Part shown: positions 49,168 to 57,241 of the stretch, in pieces
How the letters are laid out: every line of letters begins with the position of its first letter
Numbering within the stretch: position 1 is the first letter of the stretch
From: Clostridiales bacterium
GTDB lineage: Bacteria; Bacillota; Clostridia; Oscillospirales; Ruminococcaceae
Assembly: GCA_019423685.1 (NCBI GenBank)
Contig: JAHZAY010000001.1
Location: forward strand, 186,001-250,000
Length of the DNA stretch: 64,000 nucleotides
Reading direction: 5' to 3'
Made by a program: the position numbers and the translations under genes
The notes under the pieces: model-generated
What the model was told of the DNA's origin: nothing
Database searches by the model: none
Seen by the model: the letters and a program-made list of their open reading frames with translations, nothing else

Positions 49168-49265
49168 CCCTTTAAAAACAGCACCGAGAGGCTGAAAAGG
49201 GCTTTGATACCACACAGCATTTCTGCGCCCTTTCCTGCCTTTCGTGCTCGAAAGGGCTTTTGTCT
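49168..49265 (+). promoter_or_regulatory. PyrR-type transcription attenuator of pyrB
   Basis: 49168-49201 forms a stem with CCCTTT/AAGGG arms around the conserved core CCGAGAGGCTG, the PyrR binding loop. Downstream is an intrinsic terminator: GCCCTTTC (49227-49234), GAAAGGGC (49250-49257), then TTTTGTCTT. An alternative pairing of AAAGGGCTTTG with the terminator arm is possible. This is the Bacillus pyr design: UMP-bound PyrR favours termination. The pyrR gene is not in this window. Confidence 0.85.
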
Positions 49266-49293
49266 TATCCACAAAATTATGGGAGGTCATCTT

Positions 49294-50400
49294 ATGCGTC
49301 ATGTCATCGATCCTATGGATCTCACCGTTGAGGAAATCGACCAGCTGTTGGCTGTTGGAGACGACATCATCCAGCACCCACACAAATACGCTTCCATCTG
49401 CAAGGGGAAAAAGCTTGCTACCCTGTTCTATGAGCCCAGCACCCGCACCAGACTCAGCTTTGAGTCGGCCATGCTGGAATTGGGCGGCAGCGTCATCGGC
49501 TTCTCCTCTGCAAACTCCTCCTCCGCTGCCAAGGGCGAAAGCGTTGCCGACACCATCCGCGTCATCGGCTGCTTTGCGGACATCGCTGCCATCCGCCATC
49601 CAAAGGACGGCGCTGCCATGGTCGCTGCGATGAACTCCCCCATCCCGGTCATCAATGCCGGCGACGGCGGTCACCAGCACCCCACCCAGACCCTGACCGA
49701 CCTGATGACCATCCATCGCCTCAAGGGCAGACTGGACAACATGACCGTCGGCCTGTGCGGCGACCTGAAATTTGGCCGCACCGTGCACTCGCTCATCCTC
49801 GCACTCTCCCGCTACACCGGCATCCGCTTCGTGCTGATCTCCCCAGATGAGCTGAAGATCCCGGAATATGTCAAAGAGGACGTGCTGGAGAAAAACCACA
49901 TCCCATACACCGAGGTACACAGCCTAGACGAGGCGATGCCAAAGCTGGACGTACTGTACATGACCCGCATCCAGCGCGAGCGCTTTTCCAGCGAAGAGGA
50001 GTATCTGCGCTTAAAGGACAGCTACATCCTCACACCAAAGCAGCTGGAATCTGCCAAACCCGACATGTGCATCCTGCATCCACTGCCGCGCGTCAACGAG
50101 ATCTCGGTGGCTGTGGACAAAGATCCGCGCGCTGCATATTTCACCCAGGTATTCTGCGGCAAGATCATCCGCATGGCGCTGATTATGAAGCTGCTGGACC
50201 TCATCCCCGAGCCGTTTAACCAGGATCTGCCAGCGCCTGAGCACGACACCTCCGCCCCGGTGGTTCATCACCTGCACTGCCCGAACGAGCGCTGCATCAC
50301 CACCATCGAGCAGGAGCTGCCACAGTCCTTCCGTCTGGTGGATGAGGCGTCCAAGACCTACCGCTGCATCTACTGCGACGCACAGGTTCAGGACAAGTAG
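49294..50400 (+). CDS. pyrB: Aspartate carbamoyltransferase fused to a PyrI-type zinc domain
   Basis: 368 residues. The catalytic part (about 1-305) has YEPSTRTRLSFE (carbamoyl phosphate), GDGGHQHPTQTLTD and HPLPRVNE (aspartate loop); it makes carbamoyl-aspartate in UMP synthesis. The C-terminal 44 residues hold C329, C334, C358 and C361, a CX4CX23CX2C pattern identical in spacing to the zinc domain of E. coli PyrI (C109, C114, C138, C141), with the CPN and CxYC contexts. The N-terminal nucleotide-binding domain of PyrI is absent. GGGAGG stands before the ATG. Controlled by the attenuator just upstream. Confidence 0.95.
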   Translation: MRHVIDPMDLTVEEIDQLLAVGDDIIQHPHKYASICKGKKLATLFYEPSTRTRLSFESAMLELGGSVIGFSSANSSSAAKGESVADTIRVIGCFADIAAIRHPKDGAAMVAAMNSPIPVINAGDGGHQHPTQTLTDLMTIHRLKGRLDNMTVGLCGDLKFGRTVHSLILALSRYTGIRFVLISPDELKIPEYVKEDVLEKNHIPYTEVHSLDEAMPKLDVLYMTRIQRERFSSEEEYLRLKDSYILTPKQLESAKPDMCILHPLPRVNEISVAVDKDPRAAYFTQVFCGKIIRMALIMKLLDLIPEPFNQDLPAPEHDTSAPVVHHLHCPNERCITTIEQELPQSFRLVDEASKTYRCIYCDAQVQDK

Positions 50401-50441
50401 TCAAAGCTTTTCTGCAATATTTTTGCCTATCGATTCTGCCA

Positions 50442-50476
50442 AAACTCCCCGTCCGACATGGCGGGGAGTTTTTTTG
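50442..50476 (+). terminator. Terminator of pyrB
   Basis: 10-bp stem (AAACTCCCCG 50442-50451, CGGGGAGTTT 50462-50471) with a T run after it. Confidence 0.88.
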
Positions 50477-50524
50477 TCCCCCAATTTGCCTTCTGCGCCG
50501 CCCGATCAAGATACAATTTCCCCC

Positions 50525-50565
50525 TTGACAGAAAGGTCCCCTGTAGCTATAATGTGTATATACAC
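50525..50565 (+). promoter_or_regulatory. Promoter and overlapping palindromic operator of the MarR-type gene
   Basis: Perfect consensus promoter: TTGACA (50525-50530), 17 bases, TATAAT (50548-50553). Directly after the -10 lies the perfect palindrome GTGTATATACAC (50554-50565), covering the start site. A repressor bound here would block transcription. The same palindrome recurs at 51061-51072. Confidence 0.85.
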
Positions 50566-50589
50566 GAAAGAGAAAGGAGCTGCACCGGT

Positions 50590-51027
50590 ATGAAGGACCC
50601 TCTGGATCGCTGCCACTGTGCGAGCAGCGACTGCTACTGCGCCAACATTAAGCGCGCAGAGAGCAAGATCACCGCGCTGTACAACCGCCACCTGGAAAAG
50701 GCCGGCATCACCCGCGGACAGTACGCCCTGTTGGCCAACATCCGGCGCAATCCCGGCATCAGCGTCAGCGCGCTGGCCGAGACGATGGACCTGGAACGCA
50801 CCACCCTGGTGCGCAACCTCAAGCCGCTGGAGGCGCGGGGGTTGATCCTGGACACCGCCTGCAAGGGCCGCAGCCGCAGTCTGACCCTGAGCGAGCAGGG
50901 CCAGCAGGTCTTTGCAAAGGCACGCATCTTCTGGCAGGAGGCGCAGGACGAACTGGAGGCCTTTTTGGGGCCAGAGCAGATCGAGCACTTTCAGCAGCTG
51001 ATCGACGCCATTGTGCAGCTGGGCTGA
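50590..51027 (+). CDS. MarR-family regulator with N-terminal CXC-X4-CXC motif, likely copper sensor
   Basis: 145 residues. Residues 1-17 hold C8-H-C10, four residues, C15-Y-C17. The rest is a MarR winged helix: helix 1 (AESKITALYNRHLEKAGIT), PGISVSALAETMDLERTTLVRNLKPLEARGLI for recognition, and the wing in GRSRSLTLSEQG. CXC-X4-CXC is the Cu(I)/Zn(II) motif of the copper repressor CopY, which is not a MarR protein. Position before copA and copZ and a palindrome on its own start site suggest it represses itself and the copper genes until Cu(I) binds. AAAGGAG precedes the ATG. The copper role is inference. Confidence 0.85.
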   Translation: MKDPLDRCHCASSDCYCANIKRAESKITALYNRHLEKAGITRGQYALLANIRRNPGISVSALAETMDLERTTLVRNLKPLEARGLILDTACKGRSRSLTLSEQGQQVFAKARIFWQEAQDELEAFLGPEQIEHFQQLIDAIVQLG

Positions 51028-51060
51028 TCGTGTGAGCCGTGGGGCTGATCTACAGCTACC

Positions 51061-51072
51061 GTGTATATACAC
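51061..51072 (+). promoter_or_regulatory. Second copy of the GTGTATATACAC palindrome before copA
   Basis: Identical 12-bp perfect palindrome, 33 bases after the regulator stop and about 140 bases before copA; exactly 507 bp from the first copy. No good promoter surrounds it, so it may act as an auxiliary operator (looping or roadblock). Confidence 0.75.
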
Positions 51073-51209
51073 TTTGCAATCCATCTACTCCGCAAGCGCA
51101 AAGGAAGATGCCATCCCGCCGTGCGGGCAGCCTTCCCTGCAAAGGCTGGAGATCACCGGATACACCGCATCAGCGGCTGCCGTTTTCGGCAGGTTATCGG
51201 AAGGAAAGG

Positions 51210-53456
51210 ATGATTTTTGTGACCGAAACTAAGCACATCAAGATCAAGATTGAGGGCATGACCTGTGCGGCCTGCTCGGCCTCGGTGGAGCGCGCACTGC
51301 GCCGCGCCGACGGCGTCGTACAGGTCAACGTCAACCTCGCCACCAACAGCGCCAGCGTCCTGTGCGACCCTGCCGTGCCGGAGCAATCGCTGGTGGACAT
51401 CGTCAACAAGACCGGCTTTAAGGGCACGCTGGCCGACGCGGACGACGTCAGCGTCGCCATCACCCACACCATCAGCAAAAAGCGGCTGATTGTGGCGCTG
51501 GTCTGCGGCTTTGTGGTGCTGTACATCGGCATGTCCCACATGCTGCCGGTGCGTCTGCCGCTGCCGCGCATCATCGACGACCGCTACAACCCCTTAAACT
51601 TTGCGCTCATCCAGCTGATCTTCACCATCCCGGTATTGATCTGCGGGCGCAACTTCTTCATCAACGGCACCAAGAACCTTCTCAAGCTCCACCCGAACAT
51701 GGACTCGCTGGTCATGGTCGGCACCACCACCGCCTTTCTGTACAGCCTCTACAACACCTGGACCATCGTACAGGGCAATGCGCACGGCGCGCACAACCTC
51801 TACTTTGAGTCGGCCGCTGTGGTCGTGGCGCTGGTGCTGCTGGGCAAATTCCTCGAAGAGAACAGCAAAAACTCGGCCAAACAGGCGATCAACTCGCTGG
51901 TCTCGATGATCCCGAACACCGCCATCATCCTCAATAAAGAGGGGCAGGAGGTGGAGATCCCTGCCAAAAATGTTCGTCTAAAAAACACCGTCATCATCAA
52001 GCCCGGCTCCCGCATCCCGGTGGACGGCACCGTCCTTTCCGGTCAGGCCTCGGTGGATGAGTCGATGCTGACCGGCGAAAGCCTGCCGGTCTACAAGGAG
52101 GCCGGCTCCCACGTTTCGGGCGGCACCATCTGCAAGGACGGCATGCTCAAGATTGAGGCCACCGGCGTCGGCGGCAACACCGCCATCTCTCAGGTGCTCA
52201 AGCTGGTCACCGAGGCGCAGGAGCGCAAAGCGCCCGCCGCAAGGCTGGCAGACAAGATCTCGGGCATCTTTGTCCCGACGGTCGTCTCGATCGCCATCGT
52301 CACCTCGCTGCTCTGGGCGCTGGCCGGACGGGATCTTCCCTTTGTCCTCAACAACTTTGTCGCCGTATTGGTGGTTGCCTGCCCGTGTGCGCTGGGCCTT
52401 GCCACCCCGATTGCCGTCATCGCCGGCACCGGACGCGGCGCGAATCTGGGCATCCTCTACCGCGGCGGCGACGTGGTGGAGACGGCAGCCGGCGTCAACA
52501 CCGTCATCTTCGACAAAACCGGCACCATCACCTACGGCAAGCTGAAGGTGGCCTCGGTTGTCCCGATGCAGGGTATAACTGAACAGCAGGTCCTCTCAAG
52601 CTGCGCCATTGCCGAATACGGCTCGGAGCACCCGATTGCGCAGGCCGTATTGGACCGTATTGCCTCTGACAAAATCGAGGCGCCGCATCCGGATTCCACC
52701 CAGAGTGTGCCGGGCCGCGGCATCATCGCAGAGCAGGGCGGCAAAAAGGTAGTTGCGGGCACGATGGCGCTGATGCAGCTCGAGCAGATCGCCATCCCCG
52801 AAAGCGCCGACACCCGTGTGCCGGAGGGCTGCACCGCCATCTATGTATCGGTGGACGGCAGCTATCTGGGCATGATCGCGCTGTCCGACACCATCCGTCC
52901 GGATGCGCGGGAGGCCATTGCCCAGCTCAACGCCATGGGCATCGAGACGGTCATGATTACCGGCGACAACGAGGGCGCTGCCCGGATGATTGCAAAACAG
53001 GCGGGCATCACCTCGATCAAGGCGCAGGTATTGCCGCAGGACAAACACCGTGCAGTGGAGGAATTTAAGCAGAACGGCCGCATTGTGGCGATGGTGGGCG
53101 ACGGCATCAACGATGCCCCGGCGCTTGCAGGCGCAAACGTCGGCATTGCACTCTCCTCCGGCACCGACGTGGCGGCGGAATCCTCCGGCATCATCCTGAT
53201 GCGCGAGGACCTGAATGCGGTGGTCGATTCGCTCAAGCTGGCCCGCCAGGCCATGCGGATCATCCGCGAAAACCTGTTCTGGGCCTTTATCTACAACATG
53301 ATCGGCATTCCCATTGCAGCGGGGTTGCTGGTTTTGTTTGGCGGACCGGCCTTCTCCCCGGTATTCGGCGGCGCGGCTATGGCCTTCTCGTCGGTATCGG
53401 TTGTATCCAACTCGCTTCGTTTGACCCGTTATCAGCCCAACAAATCCAAAAAGTAG
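51210..53456 (+). CDS. copA: Copper-exporting P1B-type ATPase CopA
   Basis: 748 residues. One N-terminal heavy-metal domain (GMTCAACS, C19 and C22), eight membrane segments, TGES in the actuator, CPC (C391, C393) in the sixth segment, DKTGT with D435, GDGINDAPAL, and YN...MAFSSVSVVSNSLRL in the last segments, the set typical of Cu(I) exporters. It pumps Cu(I) out of the cytoplasm. Start choices are ATG at 51210 and GTG at 51219; the latter is 8 bases after AAGGA and may be the true one. The frame is open to 51039 but that part holds the operator. Followed by copZ. Confidence 0.95.
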   Translation: MIFVTETKHIKIKIEGMTCAACSASVERALRRADGVVQVNVNLATNSASVLCDPAVPEQSLVDIVNKTGFKGTLADADDVSVAITHTISKKRLIVALVCGFVVLYIGMSHMLPVRLPLPRIIDDRYNPLNFALIQLIFTIPVLICGRNFFINGTKNLLKLHPNMDSLVMVGTTTAFLYSLYNTWTIVQGNAHGAHNLYFESAAVVVALVLLGKFLEENSKNSAKQAINSLVSMIPNTAIILNKEGQEVEIPAKNVRLKNTVIIKPGSRIPVDGTVLSGQASVDESMLTGESLPVYKEAGSHVSGGTICKDGMLKIEATGVGGNTAISQVLKLVTEAQERKAPAARLADKISGIFVPTVVSIAIVTSLLWALAGRDLPFVLNNFVAVLVVACPCALGLATPIAVIAGTGRGANLGILYRGGDVVETAAGVNTVIFDKTGTITYGKLKVASVVPMQGITEQQVLSSCAIAEYGSEHPIAQAVLDRIASDKIEAPHPDSTQSVPGRGIIAEQGGKKVVAGTMALMQLEQIAIPESADTRVPEGCTAIYVSVDGSYLGMIALSDTIRPDAREAIAQLNAMGIETVMITGDNEGAARMIAKQAGITSIKAQVLPQDKHRAVEEFKQNGRIVAMVGDGINDAPALAGANVGIALSSGTDVAAESSGIILMREDLNAVVDSLKLARQAMRIIRENLFWAFIYNMIGIPIAAGLLVLFGGPAFSPVFGGAAMAFSSVSVVSNSLRLTRYQPNKSKK

Positions 53457-53493
53457 GCTGTGACAATACATTGATTATTGGAGGTATTCTGTT

Positions 53494-53694
53494 ATGGAAA
53501 TCAAATTCATCACCGAAGGAATGGCTTGCAGCAAATGTGAGGCAAGAGTGACCGAGCGTCTGTCCTCGATGCCGGGCGTGCAGTCGGTTGTAGCGAAGGC
53601 TGCCGATGGATCGGTGGTCGTCAACGGCGACAACCTGGACCGCGACGCGCTGGCACAGGCAATTGAGGATCTGGGCTACGACGTCATCGAGTAA
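53494..53694 (+). CDS. copZ: CopZ-like copper chaperone
   Basis: 66 residues, one heavy-metal-associated domain with MACSKC (C12, C15) near the N terminus and GYDVIE at the end. Such chaperones carry Cu(I) to CopA in the cytoplasm. It lies 37 bases after copA, with GGAGG before the ATG, and the terminator just downstream closes the operon. Confidence 0.92.
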   Translation: MEIKFITEGMACSKCEARVTERLSSMPGVQSVVAKAADGSVVVNGDNLDRDALAQAIEDLGYDVIE

Positions 53695-53713
53695 CAGCTT
53701 TTCTTCCTTTATA

Positions 53714-53765
53714 AAGGGGGCCTTCCCTCCCGCCGCGCTGCGGGGAGGGAAGGTCCCTTTTTTTG
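53714..53765 (+). terminator. Terminator of the copA-copZ operon
   Basis: Long GC-rich stem (about 18 bp with one mismatch; CCTTCCCTCCC and GGGAGGGAAGG arms, 53715-53757) followed by seven T. Confidence 0.9.
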
Positions 53766-53867
53766 CCCTGCTCCCCACTTTGGGAATATCGCGCAGGCGC
53801 TGGCTCATACAAATGAACATCCCGACTGTGGGCACAAAAAACAGGATACAGAAAGGAGCCTGCCCCG

Positions 53868-54731
53868 ATGCTTTGGATTCTCTCGTGCCAGCAAAACGCA
53901 ACCTTTCGCCAGAAAGCCGCCGCCCTGCGCTTTTGTGCAGAGCGCGAAGAGGAGCGGCTGTTTGAGAAAAAAGTAAACCTGCTGCGCTGCAACCGCTCCC
54001 GCCATCTCCCGGCCAGAAAATTAGCGGAAACGTGTCAAAGGGGGACGGTGCTGCTCTCCTCCCGCATTTTGCAAAAGGAGCGCGAAAAGCTGGTGCGCGC
54101 CGGGGTGCGGGTATTTTGCGCCCAGCAGTCCTCGCCATTTCGGCTGTGGCTTGCGCTCAACTGCGCCCTCTCGCTGCTGGAAGAAAGCGGGCAGCCCTTT
54201 CCCTGCCAGGCGCTGGGTATCATCGACCCGAACTTTTGCTGCCCCGAGCTCATCCGCCACGCCCTGCTGCACCTGACCCAGGTGCGCGTCCTGACCCAAA
54301 ACCTCCCCGCCGCCCAGCGCTTTGCCGCCCGAATGATGGACGAGTACGGCGCCCCGCTGCTGTACAGCGACGACGAGGCGGTGCTGCCGGCGCAGGGGCT
54401 GACCTTTTCCCCGCACGGCATCCTGCCGCAGCGCGACCTTCCGCTGATGCTGCCCTTTTATGTGGAAGCCGGTGAGCGGCGCGCCCCGATCTTCGACTCC
54501 CCGGCGCCCGTCCTTCCCCAGCCACTCGAGCAGATGCTGCCCGAGGACATCGACGGGGCGCTGCTGATGGAGGCGCTGGCCACATCGGAGCGCTGCTCCT
54601 TTTTGCTGGGCTGCTGCGCCCAAAGCGTCGTACAGCGCACCCCGACTGGGCCGCTTTGCCTGTGCATTGGCGCGGCGGCGGGGGCGCTCTCGTTGGAGGC
54701 TTTGGAGGGGAAAAGGGGGAAAAGGGGGTAA
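53868..54731 (+). CDS. Conserved-looking protein of unknown function
   Basis: 287 residues; I do not recognise it. It begins MLWILSCQQNATFRQK and is cysteine-rich (about a dozen). Visible blocks: KVNLLRCNRSRHLPARKLAE, TVLLSSRILQKEREKLVRAGVRVFC, a GIIDPNFCCPELIRHALL stretch, LTQVRVLTQNLPAAQRFAARMMDEYGAPLLY, which resembles a nucleotide-binding alpha/beta unit, and ACP-like none. No signal peptide or membrane segment. AAAGGAG stands 9 bases before the ATG. It sits alone between the cop operon terminator and the greA promoter. The last codons come from a repetitive GGAAAAGGG tract. Confidence 0.72.
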   Translation: MLWILSCQQNATFRQKAAALRFCAEREEERLFEKKVNLLRCNRSRHLPARKLAETCQRGTVLLSSRILQKEREKLVRAGVRVFCAQQSSPFRLWLALNCALSLLEESGQPFPCQALGIIDPNFCCPELIRHALLHLTQVRVLTQNLPAAQRFAARMMDEYGAPLLYSDDEAVLPAQGLTFSPHGILPQRDLPLMLPFYVEAGERRAPIFDSPAPVLPQPLEQMLPEDIDGALLMEALATSERCSFLLGCCAQSVVQRTPTGPLCLCIGAAAGALSLEALEGKRGKRG

Positions 54732-54809
54732 AGGCGGCGGCTTTGCAAAAAATTTACAATTTTCCCACCATTCCCCCTCCCCTTTTTAACGGTTTTGTCC
54801 GGTTATCGC

Positions 54810-54838
54810 TTGACAGAACCCCCGGCTTTGATTATAAT
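54810..54838 (+). promoter_or_regulatory. Promoter of greA
   Basis: TTGACA (54810-54815), 17 bases, TATAAT (54833-54838): a perfect sigma-A promoter. Confidence 0.9.
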
Positions 54839-54878
54839 ACTAGTTATCACAAAGGTTACCAGCCCACATCTTCCGGCT

Positions 54879-54907
54879 GCCGGTTACAAAAATCCGGCTG
54901 TTTTTTT
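54879..54907 (+). terminator. Possible attenuator in the greA leader
   Basis: GCCGG (54879-54883) pairs with CCGGC (54894-54898), followed after two bases by seven T (54901-54907). It lies about 40 bases into the roughly 150-base leader, so it would act before greA. The 5-bp stem is weak. Confidence 0.4.
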
Positions 54908-54993
54908 ATGCCGGCAAACAGGTAATCGGCGGAATGTATCTTTTTACGCACTATATTTTACGGCGGCGCCTGCCGCTGAGAGGAGTATGTATC

Positions 54994-55467
54994 ATGGCAA
55001 ACGAGATCGTGATGACAAAAGAGGGCTACGACGACCTGGTCAAGGAGCTCAACGAGCTGAAAACGACCCGCCGCGCAGAAATCTCTGAAAAAATCCGCGT
55101 TGCGCGCGGTTTTGGCGATCTTTCTGAGAACAGCGAGTACGACGAGGCAAAGAACGAGCAGGCCATTGTAGAGGCCCGCATCCTGACACTGGAAAACCAG
55201 CTGAAAAATGTCAAGATTGTAGAAAAATCCACCGCCTCCAAGGGCACCGTCTCGCTGGGCAGCTTTGTCACCATCCGCGACGTCGAATTTGGCGACGAGA
55301 TGACCTACCGCATCATCAGCTCGGTGGAGTCCAGCAACGACATGACCACCATCACCGACGAGTCCCCTGTCGGCAAAGCGCTGTTGGGCCACAAGGCCGG
55401 CGACTCGGTTGAGGTCACCGTTCCATCCGGCGCACAGATCGAGTATCAGATTCTGAAAGTGGAATAA
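54994..55467 (+). CDS. greA: Transcription elongation factor GreA
   Basis: 157 residues, family length. N-terminal coiled coil with the tip acidic pair in GDLSENSEYDEAKNEQ, then the C-terminal FKBP-like domain with SPVGKALLGHKAGDSVEV. GreA rescues backtracked RNA polymerase by stimulating transcript cleavage. GAGAGGAG precedes the ATG at 54994. Followed by lysS, the common greA-lysS pair, but with its own promoter and terminator. Confidence 0.97.
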   Translation: MANEIVMTKEGYDDLVKELNELKTTRRAEISEKIRVARGFGDLSENSEYDEAKNEQAIVEARILTLENQLKNVKIVEKSTASKGTVSLGSFVTIRDVEFGDEMTYRIISSVESSNDMTTITDESPVGKALLGHKAGDSVEVTVPSGAQIEYQILKVE

Positions 55468-55500
55468 TTTTTTTCCGGGGAAATATTTTCTTTGGGAATT

Positions 55501-55572
55501 GCGGGCGTTTTGCCGCCGTTCTTTTGGTAGATTGTTACGAAAGTGCGGCGCAAATGCCCGTTATTTTTTTTA
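55501..55572 (+). terminator. Terminator of greA
   Basis: A long stem: CGGGCGTTT (from 55502) with AAATGCCCG (to 55560), inner GCCGC/GCGGC, loop of about 30 bases, then TTATTTTTTTT. Confidence 0.7.
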
Positions 55573-55601
55573 TTGTATTTCAAGCCAAAAAAAGTTATAA
55601 T
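55573..55601 (+). promoter_or_regulatory. Promoter of lysS
   Basis: TTGTAT (55573-55578), 17 bases, TATAAT (55596-55601). The -35 overlaps the T run of the greA terminator. Confidence 0.75.
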
Positions 55602-55610
55602 ATAAAAGTA

Positions 55611-55643
55611 TCTATAGATCCTTCTATAGATCCATCTATCGAT
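55611..55643 (+). repeat. Three 12-base-phased repeats in the lysS leader
   Basis: TCTATAGATCC at 55611-55621 and 55623-55633, and a partial TCTATCGAT at 55635-55643. Each contains the palindrome TCTATAGA or a variant. They lie 10-40 bases after the -10, where an operator would sit. Confidence 0.8.
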
Positions 55644-55710
55644 TTCCCCGGCGCTGTGCCAGGGATTTTTTGACCCTATTGATTTCACACCGAAAGGACG
55701 GAAAATAGAA

Positions 55711-57219
55711 ATGGCAGAAAACCAGCAAAACCAGAACGCGCAGGCTGCCCAGCCTGAGGAGGATCTGTCCGAGGTGCTGCGCATCCGCCGCGAAAAGCTT
55801 GCGGCGCTGCAGCAGGCAGGAATGGACCCCTATGAGCAGACCCGCTACGACCGCACCCACTATGCCAAGGAGATTGCAGACAACTTTGACGAGCTGGAAA
55901 ACCAGACCGTCTCGATTGCCGGCCGTATCATGAGCAAGCGCTCGATGGGCAAGGCTTCCTTCTTCGACGTCGCCGACTCTTCCGGCAAGATCCAGATCTA
56001 CATCAAGATGAACATCATCGGCGAGGAGACCTATGAGCAGTTCAAAAAGTGGGACATCGGCGACATCGTCGGCCTGAAAGGAGAGGTCTTCCGCACCAAA
56101 CACGGCGAGATCTCCATCCGCGCCACCGAAGCCATCCTGCTGTCCAAGTCGCTGCTGCCGCTGCCGGAAAAATTCCACGGCCTGACCAACACCGACCTGC
56201 GTTACCGCCAGCGCTATGTCGACCTGATCGTCAACCCGCAGGTGCGCGACGTCTTTGTAAAGCGCTCCCAGATCATCCGTGAGCTGAGAAACTTCCTGGA
56301 CTCCAAGGGCTACCTCGAGGTGGAGACCCCGGTTTTGCACAACGTAGCAGGCGGTGCAGCGGCGCGTCCGTTCATCACCCACCACAACACCCTGAACATG
56401 GACATGTACCTGCGCATCGCGCTGGAGCTGCACCTAAAGAGACTGATTGTCGGCGGCTTTGACAAGGTATATGAGATCGGCAGGGTATTCCGCAACGAGG
56501 GCATGGACCCCAAGCACAACCCGGAATTCACCATGCTGGAGTTCTACCAGGCATTTGCCGACTATGAGGACGTCATGAACCTGACCGAAGAGCTGCTGCG
56601 CTATGTCACCCTGAAGGTTCTGGGCACCACCACCGTTGTCTACGGCGACGACGTCATCGATCTGGGCAAACCGTTTGCCCGCATCAGCATGGTAGAGGCC
56701 GTCAAGAAGTACACTGGCGTCGACTTCGACCAGATCCAGACCCTGGAAGAGGCGCGCGCTGTGGCCAAAGAGCACCACATCGAGTATGAGCAACGCCATC
56801 TGAAGGGCGACATCCTCAACCTGTTCTTCGACGAATTTGTCGAGGACAAGCTGGTTCAGCCGACCTTCCTGACCGGTCACCCGATCGAGATCTCCCCGCT
56901 GTCCAAGAAGGACAAGCGGCATCCGGGCTACACCGAGCGCTTTGAGCTGTTCATCACCGGCCGCGAGTTTGCTAACGCATTCTCTGAGCTCAACGACCCG
57001 ATCGATCAGAAGCAGCGCTTCGAGCACCAGCTGGAGCTCAAAGCGCAGGGCGATGAGGAAGCCACCGACATGGACAACGACTTCATCACCGCGCTGGAAT
57101 ACGGCCTGCCGCCAACAGGCGGATTTGGCATGGGCGTCGACCGTCTGGTTATGTTCCTGACAAACCAGCCGTCCATCCGCGACGTACTGCTCTTCCCAAC
57201 CATGAAGAACAAAGACTAA
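55711..57219 (+). CDS. lysS: Lysyl-tRNA synthetase (class II)
   Basis: 502 residues. N-terminal OB fold (about 60-180, AGRIMSKRSMGKASFFDVAD), then the class II core: motif 1 around RNFLDSKGYLEVETPVL, motif 2 FRNEGMDPKHNPEFT, motif 3 GFGMGVDRLVM. Charges tRNA-Lys in the cytoplasm. AAAGGACGG precedes the ATG. No T-box leader; three short repeats stand in the leader instead. Confidence 0.97.
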   Translation: MAENQQNQNAQAAQPEEDLSEVLRIRREKLAALQQAGMDPYEQTRYDRTHYAKEIADNFDELENQTVSIAGRIMSKRSMGKASFFDVADSSGKIQIYIKMNIIGEETYEQFKKWDIGDIVGLKGEVFRTKHGEISIRATEAILLSKSLLPLPEKFHGLTNTDLRYRQRYVDLIVNPQVRDVFVKRSQIIRELRNFLDSKGYLEVETPVLHNVAGGAAARPFITHHNTLNMDMYLRIALELHLKRLIVGGFDKVYEIGRVFRNEGMDPKHNPEFTMLEFYQAFADYEDVMNLTEELLRYVTLKVLGTTTVVYGDDVIDLGKPFARISMVEAVKKYTGVDFDQIQTLEEARAVAKEHHIEYEQRHLKGDILNLFFDEFVEDKLVQPTFLTGHPIEISPLSKKDKRHPGYTERFELFITGREFANAFSELNDPIDQKQRFEHQLELKAQGDEEATDMDNDFITALEYGLPPTGGFGMGVDRLVMFLTNQPSIRDVLLFPTMKNKD

Positions 57220-57241
57220 CCGATCAAAGCACCATCCCCAA

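Noticed and set aside
51039..51209. In-frame extension upstream of copA
   Set aside because: It would translate across the palindromic operator and lacks a ribosome binding site; the heavy-metal domain starts normally after 51210.
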